Made by a program: the position numbers and the translations under genes
Shown: positions 34,702 through 42,182 of the stretch, piece after piece
How the letters are laid out: each line of letters opens with the position of its first letter
Numbering within the stretch: the stretch's first letter is position 1
Assembly: GCA_040218415.1 (NCBI GenBank)
Contig: JAVJRN010000021.1
Span: 62,001-126,000 of the forward strand
DNA: 64,000 bases
Direction of reading: 5' to 3'
Origin: JAVJRN01 sp040218415
GTDB taxonomy: Bacteria; Bacteroidota; Bacteroidia; Cytophagales; Cyclobacteriaceae
The notes under the pieces: generated by a model
The model's database searches: none
What the model saw: the letters and a program-made list of their open reading frames with translations, nothing else
What the model was told of the DNA's origin: nothing

Positions 34702-34778
34702 TTGAAGGGTGAACGTCTAAATGTGAGTCATATTCATCATTTGATATTGTGAATCACTAATTTATAAACCAATAGATT

Positions 34779-35552
34779 ATGGCAAAAAATAATAACTGGT
34801 CACGAGAGGAAACCATTGTTGCTTTCAATGTTTACTGCAAAGTGCCTTTTAAAAATAGCAGTAAAACACATCCAATTATTACTAAGTATGCTAACATACT
34901 TGGACGCTCTCCTTCGGCACTAAATATGAAAGTTGGAAATTTAGGGAGACTTGACCCTGAGCTGAAGCAACAAGGAATAGTAGGTTTAAAGAACGGTAGT
35001 AAAATGGATGAGGCTGTATGGGCTGAGTTCAATGGGAATTGGGAACAGTTAGCATTTGAAAGTGAAACCTTAATAGCCAAATTCGCCAATCAATCAATCT
35101 ACGATAATGCAGAAACCCAGCTCGATAGTGAATCTTTCCCTGAAGGCTTAGAAAGGCAAACAATAGTCAAACAAAGGGTTAATCAAAGCTTTTTTCGGTC
35201 AACTATTTTGTCATCATACTATTCCAAGTGTTGTATTACTGGACTTCCAATCCCTGATTTATTAGTAGCGAGTCACATTGTTCCTTGGTCAAAAAGCAAG
35301 GAGAACAGAATTAACCCTAGAAATGGTCTCTGTCTGAACTCGATACACGATAAAGCTTTTGATAGAGGTTTTATTACAATTACACCAGATTACAAAGTTA
35401 AAGTTTCAGATTCATTAGTCAGTTTCGCTGAGGATAAAGCAGTGCAAAATTTTTTCCTAAAGTTTGAAGATCAAAAAATTTCTATTCCAGATAAATTCCT
35501 ACCCTCAAAGGAATTTTTAGATATACACCATCAAGAAATTTTCATTAAATGA
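34779..35552 (+). CDS. HNH endonuclease
   Basis: 257 residues. The N-terminal ~90 residues (NNNWSREETIVAFNVYCKVPF, HPIITKYANILGRSPSALNM) look like a small helical DNA-binding module of the kind found before restriction-type HNH domains. The C-terminal HNH domain (~140-257) has RSTILSSYYSKCCITGLPIP, the first His in LVASHIVPWSKS, Asn in NPRNGLCLNSIHDKAFDRGF and the last His in HDKAFD. HNH proteins with this layout are annotated as putative restriction endonucleases in defence islands (family knowledge). It is followed, in the same frame after one TGA and 13 codons, by the HpaII-like gene. Confidence 0.88.
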   Translation: MAKNNNWSREETIVAFNVYCKVPFKNSSKTHPIITKYANILGRSPSALNMKVGNLGRLDPELKQQGIVGLKNGSKMDEAVWAEFNGNWEQLAFESETLIAKFANQSIYDNAETQLDSESFPEGLERQTIVKQRVNQSFFRSTILSSYYSKCCITGLPIPDLLVASHIVPWSKSKENRINPRNGLCLNSIHDKAFDRGFITITPDYKVKVSDSLVSFAEDKAVQNFFLKFEDQKISIPDKFLPSKEFLDIHHQEIFIK

Positions 35553-35591
35553 ACTTTATCAAAACATCAAATAGGGTTACCTCAAGCCGCG

Positions 35592-36281
35592 ATGAATAAA
35601 ATAGTTTCTGAACAAAAACATGGAAATAAGTATTTCTACAGACTTCCTTCGACAATATTTAAGGCTCACGAAACAACTAATATCAGGTATAGAATTTCAG
35701 ATGCTCGAAACAATCCTCTTTCGCGTGAAGAAATGAATGAGATTAATTCTATCACCTCTGGCCGTAAGTATATCAAGCGAATAGCTAAAATAGTTGATCT
35801 CGGCTACTTCTTAGATTACGACTCGTTTATTGACAGTACATTCAAACGCAATCTTCAAGTAATTGATAGTGATTTACCTAAAATCATCGCAAATGTTGTG
35901 CTAGATAAATACGTAAATAGAATTACAAAATTCACTGATATTATTGATAAGTTAATTGCTACAAACCCAATGAATTATGATCTATCTCAAGGGCATAATT
36001 TTTATGAATATCGTCTTGTTAACTTTTTAGTTGAGGTTGCCCTTGGAATGACTTCAAAAGTAGTTTGGAGCGGCAAATATGATGTTGTCGGAGGAATAAT
36101 AATTGTCAAAGCTGACTCAGAACTCTTATGCTATCACTTAATCGATTTTAATAAGTTTAAGCAGTATTTAAAGACCGCTGCAAGAATTGACAACCCCTCT
36201 GGTACCAAAATGAATTATGGTAAAGTTGAAATAGATGAAAGAGGATCATACATTAAACTCAATTTTCAAATCAAAGCTTAG
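35592..36281 (+). CDS. HpaII-family restriction endonuclease, C-terminal two thirds only
   Basis: 229 residues. TTNIRYRISD.., RYRISDARNNPLSREEMNEI, KRIAKIVDLGYFLDYDSF, NLQVIDSDLPKIIANVVLDK, NFYEYRLVNFLVEVALGM, VGGIIIVKADSELLCYHL and the ending IKLNFQIKA follow, by memory, the second half of HpaII-type (CCGG-type) endonucleases. The family is about 350 residues; this gene lacks roughly the first 120, where I would place a GFxIKS-type core segment. No partner methyltransferase is nearby. It is either a decayed R protein or a standalone derivative. Identification is by pattern recall, not by search. Confidence 0.6.
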   Translation: MNKIVSEQKHGNKYFYRLPSTIFKAHETTNIRYRISDARNNPLSREEMNEINSITSGRKYIKRIAKIVDLGYFLDYDSFIDSTFKRNLQVIDSDLPKIIANVVLDKYVNRITKFTDIIDKLIATNPMNYDLSQGHNFYEYRLVNFLVEVALGMTSKVVWSGKYDVVGGIIIVKADSELLCYHLIDFNKFKQYLKTAARIDNPSGTKMNYGKVEIDERGSYIKLNFQIKA

Positions 36282-36588
36282 GGCCTTTTCTAAAAGACGC
36301 ATTTTATACTAATTTATGCCTATAAGGCAACTTACACTTCGAGAGTATAATTACTAGCAGATGTACCCCATTTGATAGTTTTCTCGGCTAGAAAATAAAA
36401 TACCTCGCTTCTAATGATTGCGATCTTTTCTGCATCTACCACCGCTAAGAATGAAGGCACGTTCTCAATTATGTTTCATGATAAGAAGGGGAAGAAGTAA
36501 AGAGCGTTTTTTCATTATTGAAGAGCTACTGCGATGTTAAATATTGATTACTTATTATGATACTAATTAACTTATTGCTTAATTTGCT
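36282..36588. other. 307-bp intergenic region before the TAC operon
   Basis: No gene is supported. A start-less stretch ending KNEGTFSIMFHDKKGKK before a TAA at ~36500 could be the tail of a lost gene. The 3' part is very A+T-rich and should hold the TAC promoter. Confidence 0.4.
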
Positions 36589-36999
36589 GTGAAACGAAAA
36601 GCTACATTCTTCCGTTCTTCCACCAATGGCAAAAAGGCTTTTTATATCGATGATGAAAATGCAGCAAGTATTATCGAATTCCTTAAGAGCAGCTCAGCTT
36701 ATAGAAAAAAATTTGAGTACATCCTCAAATTACTCTTGGAGCATGACAGGCCTCCGCGAGATCTATACGACAAAGAAAATATTGAAAAAGGATGTGAGCA
36801 TATAACCGCCATGAAGCCCGCAAAGGGGAAAAATAATCCTAGAATCTACTGTCAACAGTATAAGGATAGTGAGCGAGAAGTTTACGTAATAATAGCCTCA
36901 GAGCTTCTTGAGAAAAAGAAGTCAGAAGGACTTACAAATAAAGAAAAGACAATCATTAGGCGTGTAGCCTCTTACCAGTACGAACTAAGCGATGACTAA
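36589..36999 (+). CDS. toxin of a TAC module (HigB/RelE-like)
   Basis: 136 residues with a GTG start. The N-terminus (KRKATFFRSSTNGKKAFYID) and the C-terminal half (PRIYCQQYKDSEREVYVIIA, then ELLEKKKSEGLTNKEKTIIR) fit a divergent HigB/RelE mRNA-interferase fold: paired strands, then K-rich helix, then final helix. No exact catalytic residues are assigned. It overlaps the next gene by 8 bp. The toxin-first order matches HigBA. The name rests mainly on operon context. Confidence 0.65.
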   Translation: MKRKATFFRSSTNGKKAFYIDDENAASIIEFLKSSSAYRKKFEYILKLLLEHDRPPRDLYDKENIEKGCEHITAMKPAKGKNNPRIYCQQYKDSEREVYVIIASELLEKKKSEGLTNKEKTIIRRVASYQYELSDD

Positions 37000-37414
37000 A
37001 ATCAAAGACCAATTAGACGCATTACTAAAGAAAAGTCCCGAGGAGCAGATCGAATTTGAGGCAGAGATGCTTGCGCTCCAATTCCTATCATTGGTAGATC
37101 AAGCGATGGCCGTGCAGGGCATCACTAAGAAAGAATTGGCTCAAAAAATAGGAACATCAGCATCTTTCATTACTCAGCTTTTTAGAGGTGACAGAAAACC
37201 AAATTGGACAACTCTAGCTAAGATGAAGCAAGAACTAGACTTGGATTTTAAGGTGCATTTACAATCAGATATTGATCAAATGATCCGTGAGCATTTGGAG
37301 GATTACCATAACAAATGGGTGAAAACCAAGTCTTACGAATCTTACCAGGGGCAAGAGATATCGAGGGCTGTTTTAAGTATTACTGATGGGTCTGATTACG
37401 CAATGGCAGGATGA
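36992..37414 (+). CDS. XRE-family antitoxin (HigA-like) with C-terminal tail
   Basis: 140 residues. An HTH_3 domain sits at ~40-95 (GITKKELAQKIGTSASFITQ, LFRGDRKPNWTTLAKMKQEL). A tail of ~45 residues follows (KWVKTKSYESYQGQEISRAV, ending DGSDYAMAG). In TAC systems such a C-terminal extension is the chaperone-addiction region bound by the SecB-like protein (established for the M. tuberculosis HigBA1-Rv1957 system; inference here). It overlaps the toxin gene by 8 bp and the chaperone gene by 4 bp. It probably represses its own promoter. Confidence 0.82.
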   Translation: MTKIKDQLDALLKKSPEEQIEFEAEMLALQFLSLVDQAMAVQGITKKELAQKIGTSASFITQLFRGDRKPNWTTLAKMKQELDLDFKVHLQSDIDQMIREHLEDYHNKWVKTKSYESYQGQEISRAVLSITDGSDYAMAG

Positions 37415-37866
37415 AGGCAAAATTTTCCTCTCTTGAGTTGTTAAAATTTGAGTTGCTGCAATCGCAATTGAAGTTTATTGTGCCGGAAATCGATGAAATC
37501 GATGTTCATGAGCTTTTCAAATCGTATGCAGTGAATATTGATTTCAACCATAATTATCTCGAAGATGAAAAGATTCAGGTTTTTATATCGGTAGAAGTGA
37601 ACAATTGTAGAAAACCAAAGCATGGCTACAGTATGCTTGCTGAGGGCATGGGAATTTTTAAGGTAAGTGATCAGGAAAGTTTGAATGAAAAACTTCTAGG
37701 CAATCTGAAATATTATTCCACTCTAAACATGATGATTAATAATCTAAGGAACATCATGTATCAGACTAGTAATTTAGGGCCCATGGGAGGTTATTTACTC
37801 CCTCCTATTGATATTCTAGATTTATTCAAGAAGAAGGAAAAGCAAAAAGGTAACATCGAATCATAA
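37411..37866 (+). CDS. SecB-like chaperone of a TAC module
   Basis: 151 residues. The central strands (AVNIDFNHNYLEDEKIQVFI; SVEVNNCRKP) and the C-terminal helix and loop (YSTLNMMINNLRNIMYQTSN, GGYLLPPIDILDLFKKKE) follow the SecB fold. LPPIDILDLF corresponds to the L.P.nF..L motif that ends SecB. It is too divergent to be the housekeeping SecB, and the phylum is not known for a canonical one. Translationally coupled (4-bp ATGA) to the antitoxin, so it most likely protects that antitoxin. Confidence 0.78.
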   Translation: MKAKFSSLELLKFELLQSQLKFIVPEIDEIDVHELFKSYAVNIDFNHNYLEDEKIQVFISVEVNNCRKPKHGYSMLAEGMGIFKVSDQESLNEKLLGNLKYYSTLNMMINNLRNIMYQTSNLGPMGGYLLPPIDILDLFKKKEKQKGNIES

Positions 37867-37872
37867 GAAACG

Positions 37873-38013
37873 ATGAGCGCATTTTTTAAAAACTTATTCA
37901 GCAAATCAACGGACAATCAACCATTCCCGTCATTTCGAATCCCGACCAAAGGAAGGGTGAGAAATCTCCTGCTGTTTAATGGGATGTCTCCTTCGTACCT
38001 CAGTTCGACATGA
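37873..38013 (+). pseudogene. fourth frame of the TAC operon, broken by repeat DNA
   Basis: ATG six bases after the chaperone stop begins MSAFFKNLFSKSTDNQ, a start that looks like a genuine small protein. From codon 17 onward the sequence is repeat cluster C, and the frame stops at TGA 38011. The natural reading is that repeat DNA replaced the rest of the gene. The alternative is that MSAFFKNLF.. is chance. Confidence 0.4.
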
Positions 38014-38213
38014 CGCCCAACCATTCCCGTCATTTCGACCGCAGGGAGAAATCCCCTTCCATTTGAGGGGAACTTCTCCTTTCGCTGCACTACAGTTCGA
38101 AGTGACGGTAACCATTTCCGTCATTCTGAGGAGTGAGGAACGAACGACGTGAGAATCCCCATCCATTTCGGGAGACTTCTCACTCCATTGCATTCCGTTT
38201 CGGAGTGACGGTA
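37925..38213. repeat. palindromic repeat cluster C
   Basis: Three units of the CGTCATTTCGA..GAGAAATC..TTCGAAGTGACG family, nearly identical over long stretches to clusters A and B, including the CCATTTCCGTCATTCTGAGG linker. It begins inside the reading frame that follows the SecB-like gene. Confidence 0.85.
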
Positions 38214-38260
38214 AGGCAAAGGAGACTACTCCTTACGCGGCACTTTAAAATTCGATCTAT

Positions 38261-38287
38261 AACCCGGCCTTGCGTCGGGTTTTTTGG
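38261..38287 (+). terminator. hairpin with T-run after cluster C
   Basis: AACCCG / CGGGTT with a nine-base loop (GCCTTGCGT) and TTTTT. It ends the region downstream of the TAC operon and lies just before the DUF892 stop on the other strand. Confidence 0.75.
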
Positions 38288-38323
38288 TCTGAGCAGCTTT
38301 CCAAAAGTTCTACACCAGATTTT

Positions 38324-38836
38324 TCAATAACAGTCATTTTGATAATTGTATGCTTCTTTATCAATGCGCAGTTCGGCCAAAGAAACCAGCAAACGATCCA
38401 TTTTCTTTTCCAATGCTAATGCTTGATGAAGCATTTTACCCTCGTCGTACACGCTAAGTATTTTGGCATAAGTACAAACCGCGCCATAATTGGCTATTTT
38501 GTGATGGATGATTTGCTGTAGGCATAAAATCAACGCAGCGTCTGCTACCTCAGATGTTTTGCAAGTTGATAACAATTCCAACGTTTGATCTTCCATACTC
38601 CTAAGAATGACATTCCTCTCTCCATTACTTTCCGTAAAAAGATGGGAAAATACCTGTTCCAGCCTATGAAAGTTATCGTTGACAAGATGTGTGTAATCCT
38701 TAATCAACAATCGCAGGCGCTTGTCATTGGCTCTGTTGAGTATTCCAATCAGAAAAGGCTTTAGCTGTGACTCGGCATCATACAAACTACGGAGCTGAAC
38801 CAGGAGCAAATCGTGAATATCAAGTACATTTTTCAT
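38324..38836 (-). CDS. DUF892 (YciE/YciF) ferritin-like protein
   Basis: 170 residues, all helical: LDIHDLLLVQLRSLYDAESQ, LLIKDYTHLVNDNFHRLEQV, IHHKIANYGAVCTYAKIL and MLHQALALEKKMDRLLVSLA. The early D-L.LLxQLxxLYDAE..L segment and the later H..Y.. helix are the DUF892 pattern, a four-helix di-iron-like bundle. E. coli YciE/YciF are stress-induced. Some metal-ligand Glu/His positions of the family (the usual E..H pair) are not obvious here. Single gene, leftward. Confidence 0.8.
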   Translation of the reverse strand: MKNVLDIHDLLLVQLRSLYDAESQLKPFLIGILNRANDKRLRLLIKDYTHLVNDNFHRLEQVFSHLFTESNGERNVILRSMEDQTLELLSTCKTSEVADAALILCLQQIIHHKIANYGAVCTYAKILSVYDEGKMLHQALALEKKMDRLLVSLAELRIDKEAYNYQNDCY

Positions 38837-38996
38837 AAGACAGCTATCGATTAGTCATTGTCAAGCTATGCAGATCGGATAACACGTATCCTGAGAAATA
38901 TCAGCGCCCTGTATGAAAAATGACAGCCAAAAACGATGATACATCCCAACTATGAGGAGGAATCTTGTGTCAATTATCTACACTAAATGCATAGCC

Positions 38997-40250
38997 ATGC
39001 GCAACAGCCTATCTATTCTTATTCTAGCACTTGTCCTATTTGCTCGCTGCTCTCAAGATTGTACCGAGACAACCACCTATTTTGCAACAACTCCAGTATA
39101 TGGACTGGTAGATAGCATAAGAAACGCCGTAGAGGTGCAAGAGCCTAGGAAAATAGAAAAGCCTGAGAAGTTATATTTTAAGGATGATTACATATTTCTG
39201 GTAGAATCAGGGCTTGGAATTCACGTCATCAATAATAGCGACCCAAGGAACCCCATTACTGAGCGGTTTATTCAAATTCCCGGCAATCATGATGTAGCCA
39301 TTCAAGATCAATTTTTGTATGCCGATAGCTACACTGACTTGCTTGTGTTTGATGTGAGTAATGTCAATGGAATCAAACTGGAAAATAGAATTCCCTCCGT
39401 TTTTGAATATTATGGAGATTTTTATTTCGCAAGTAATATTGACCTAGGATATATCGTCATAGATATTAAAGAAGAATTTATTACCGAAGAGATCGCATTT
39501 GATTGTTCTCAAAATAATAACAATAGATGGAATTTATGGTCGCGAAACGAGCCAATGCCAGAATTTGCCCTTGCCGATGGTGGTGTAAGTTCTGGAGGAA
39601 GTGGCACGGGTGGTTCTATGGCAAGATTCACGATTACTAATGGACAACTTTACACGGTAGATCATTATTCTATTCGCCACTTTGATATTGCCAACCCTGC
39701 AACGCCCATCCCCCAAGAACCAGTACAAATTGGCTGGGATATTGAAACAGTTTTTCCCTACGGGCAAAATCTATTTATCGGGTCTCGAAGCGGCATGCAT
39801 ATTTATGACATCTCCAATCCTGATCAGCCCACTTTTGCTGGACTATTCCAGCATGCTACAGCTTGTGATCCTGTGGTGGTTCAAGGTGACATTGCCTATG
39901 TGACCCTTCGTGATGGGCAAGATTGTCAGACTTTCACAAATCAGCTAGATATTGTAGATGTCTCTGATGTTACCAATCCAAGATTGATGAAAAGCTATCC
40001 GATGCAAAACCCACATGGACTAGGAATTCAAAACGATTGCCTGTACATCTGCGAAGGAGATTTTGGGCTCAAGCATTTTGACGCTTCTGACCCTTTAAAT
40101 ATTGTTTTAAAAAATCATTTCCCTGAAATTCATGCTTTGGATGTTATTCCACTGCAAGAGAGATTATTACTCATCGGTAATGATGGCCTACAGCAATACG
40201 AGGGTATATGTAAAGAGGAAATTCTCTATTTGAGTACGCTCGGATTATAG
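38997..40250 (+). CDS. LVIVD-repeat lipoprotein (beta-propeller)
   Basis: About 417 residues from the ATG at 38997. A perfect AGGAGG (38955-38960) before an in-frame GTG at 38967 is an alternative start, and an ATG also exists at 38952. The leader MRNSLSILILALVLFARC is a lipoprotein-type signal with Arg at -1, which is unusual. The mature part has repeated propeller blades typical of LVIVD: DDYIFLVESGLGIHVINNSD, NHDVAIQDQFLYADSYTDLL, GQNLFIGSRSGMHIYDISNP and NQLDIVDVSDVTNPRL. Likely envelope located; function unknown. Asymmetric Gly/Ser-rich insert GGVSSGGSGTGGS mid-protein. Confidence 0.85.
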   Translation: MRNSLSILILALVLFARCSQDCTETTTYFATTPVYGLVDSIRNAVEVQEPRKIEKPEKLYFKDDYIFLVESGLGIHVINNSDPRNPITERFIQIPGNHDVAIQDQFLYADSYTDLLVFDVSNVNGIKLENRIPSVFEYYGDFYFASNIDLGYIVIDIKEEFITEEIAFDCSQNNNNRWNLWSRNEPMPEFALADGGVSSGGSGTGGSMARFTITNGQLYTVDHYSIRHFDIANPATPIPQEPVQIGWDIETVFPYGQNLFIGSRSGMHIYDISNPDQPTFAGLFQHATACDPVVVQGDIAYVTLRDGQDCQTFTNQLDIVDVSDVTNPRLMKSYPMQNPHGLGIQNDCLYICEGDFGLKHFDASDPLNIVLKNHFPEIHALDVIPLQERLLLIGNDGLQQYEGICKEEILYLSTLGL

Positions 40251-40428
40251 AGATCAGCTTCAATTTATTTGTTTCAAAAATACAGGAAAGTTGATCTTTT
40301 ATACATCGCTCATTTGGGTCATTTAGTATTTTGACTCTCATGTAGCACTCACAAAAAAAGTCTTTCAAGAAAATTTGAGGCTTTAATGGACAGAAAAAAA
40401 TCTACCAATACATCAAACCATAATGCGA

Positions 40429-41451
40429 TCAACTCTCATCCTCAAAATATAATTTATAGTAGCTCAAGCCCTTACTTGAATCATACCCCTTTTCGATCAT
40501 ATCTCGCTTTCCGTGAACGTACAGATGGAAATTTTTATCCAACTTAATGACTGATCGAAAGCGTCGTTTTGCATTCTTAACTGCGTGATTAGAAATTTCA
40601 AACTGCCCCTGAAATGCTTCTAATTGGTGCTCTTCCGTAAATCCCTGACGATGCTCCTCAAATGCATCTTTGACCTCAGGCTCTCTAAGCACCGTATTTT
40701 GGAACTCTTCTTCATCAAAACTTTCATGAGCTTTGAAAAAGTCCACCGAACGATTGAGCAGATCAACCTGATTCGCCCGGTCATCTTCCTGCTTATTCAG
40801 AGCAAAATCCTTGACCATATCCAAGTAGTTGCTGGTGTAGTAGTACTCATCTTCCAATGGCTTCACATCCAAAAAGTCATCATACCAATATTTTGAAAGA
40901 TGGGTTACTCGGCTGTTGATACAGATCTTTTTAATGCCTTCATTTAAAAAAATTAAAGCTGCCTTATCTGTCTTATCCAGTTTGGTTCCTCTCCCAAACA
41001 ATGGCAGTATTTCTCCTTCCACCTCTTCTGTAAGCACAAAGTCGGAAGGGGCATCCGATTTAAACACACCAATGGCCTGTACCGTCTCTCCGTCTAAAAT
41101 CACATGATCAAAAAGTCCTATAAAACATTCTCCAAGATTAATATTAGCATGATTTGAGTGCTTGTAAAGCTTGTTAGCGAGATGTACGGAAAAATCGTAA
41201 AAGGAAAGCTCTTCAGTTTTCAATTCATCGATGAGGTAGCTAATGTCATTCCGTGCATCATTTATTTCATGGGTAAACGTGAAATATCTTTTTATATCGA
41301 CCGAATTGAATAGGAAAGACTTTAAAAGAAGCTCTTCAGGGAGATTTAGCTTCACTTCATTTTTGGCGATTACGAGTTCCTCTTTCGTATTGCTGCCTAT
41401 GAGGTGAATATGAAGCTTTTGCAACTTAGCTTGAGATAGATCAAGATTCAT
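40429..41451 (-). CDS. nucleoid-associated protein (NdpA/YejK family)
   Basis: 340 residues. KLQKLHIHLIGSNTKEELVI opens it, and FFKAHESFDEEEFQNTVLRE, FEISNHAVKNAKRRFRSVIK and GLSYYKLYFEDES are placed as in the PF04245 family. The family binds the nucleoid in gammaproteobacteria; in Bacteroidota the role is untested. No HTH is visible. Leftward single gene. Confidence 0.88.
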   Translation of the reverse strand: MNLDLSQAKLQKLHIHLIGSNTKEELVIAKNEVKLNLPEELLLKSFLFNSVDIKRYFTFTHEINDARNDISYLIDELKTEELSFYDFSVHLANKLYKHSNHANINLGECFIGLFDHVILDGETVQAIGVFKSDAPSDFVLTEEVEGEILPLFGRGTKLDKTDKAALIFLNEGIKKICINSRVTHLSKYWYDDFLDVKPLEDEYYYTSNYLDMVKDFALNKQEDDRANQVDLLNRSVDFFKAHESFDEEEFQNTVLREPEVKDAFEEHRQGFTEEHQLEAFQGQFEISNHAVKNAKRRFRSVIKLDKNFHLYVHGKRDMIEKGYDSSKGLSYYKLYFEDES

Positions 41452-41464
41452 AGGGTAAGATTAT

Positions 41465-41498
41465 AAAAAATAAGCCAAGATGCTAAAACATCTTGGCT
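41465..41498 (-). terminator. terminator of the small secreted-protein gene
   Basis: AGCCAAGATG (41473-41482) and CATCTTGGCT (41489-41498) are perfect 10-bp arms around a six-base loop. On the minus strand the hairpin is followed by TATTTTTTA. It sits 24 bp after the stop of the leftward gene. Confidence 0.8.
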
Positions 41499-41522
41499 CT
41501 CTTAAATCAAATAATCTATAGA

Positions 41523-41939
41523 TCAGTTCAAATTCACACCTAAACCAAGTCTAATCGCAAAATCGTTGTTGACCGCAAAGTAATCTGCCATCGTCTCAAC
41601 CCTCATATTTTTATTCAGCTTGATGGCATAGCCCATACCTAAAGCCAATTCAGTATTTTCTGAAAGAATTCCACGCATTCTTAAAAAAACTGGATTAATT
41701 GGGTAGTATCTCACGCCCGCAGAAGCACCCAAATCTTTTTCTATCAGTTCCAGCCCCCCTGTTAGCGCAAATGAACTTTGCATGAAATAATTAATTTCTG
41801 CTCCTAAACGGTATTTAGGTACATTTTCAAAAAATGGTGTGCTTAAAACATTGATGCCTCCTGCGATTCTCAACTGAGACTTAGATTCGAAAATTCCAAC
41901 CAAGAATACAGCTACAACCAATACTATTGTTTTTTTCAT
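41523..41939 (-). CDS. small secreted outer-membrane-like protein
   Basis: 138 residues with a signal peptide (MKKTIVLVVAVFLVGIFESK). The rest is strand-rich: LRIAGGINVLSTPFFENVPK, YRLGAEINYFMQSSFALTGG, VRYYPINPVFLRMRG, ELALGMGYAIKLNKNMRVET and RLGLGVNLN at the end. The alternating pattern and terminal Asn suggest a small beta-barrel. No family name. Own terminator. Confidence 0.7.
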   Translation of the reverse strand: MKKTIVLVVAVFLVGIFESKSQLRIAGGINVLSTPFFENVPKYRLGAEINYFMQSSFALTGGLELIEKDLGASAGVRYYPINPVFLRMRGILSENTELALGMGYAIKLNKNMRVETMADYFAVNNDFAIRLGLGVNLN

Positions 41940-42182
41940 CTTTTTTTTGAGCCAAAGATAATTATCGAATATTATTATTCTATGTTATAATGTTGTTTTT
42001 ACATGATTAAAGTTTTGAAAAATAAGAAACCGATCATTCAGATTTTTAGAAAGACAGGCCGATTCTTTTACCTCTTGCGTAAAAAGAAATATTAAAGGCT
42101 TCTCGGACGGCCATTCTGATTGGCTGCTTGACTATCTTCGCACCTCAAATTATTAATCTAATATTTAAACCCTTATATACAG

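Noticed and set aside
37930..38330. frames of 87 and 65 codons through cluster C
   Set aside because: They arise from repeat DNA and the hairpin terminator and have no family look.
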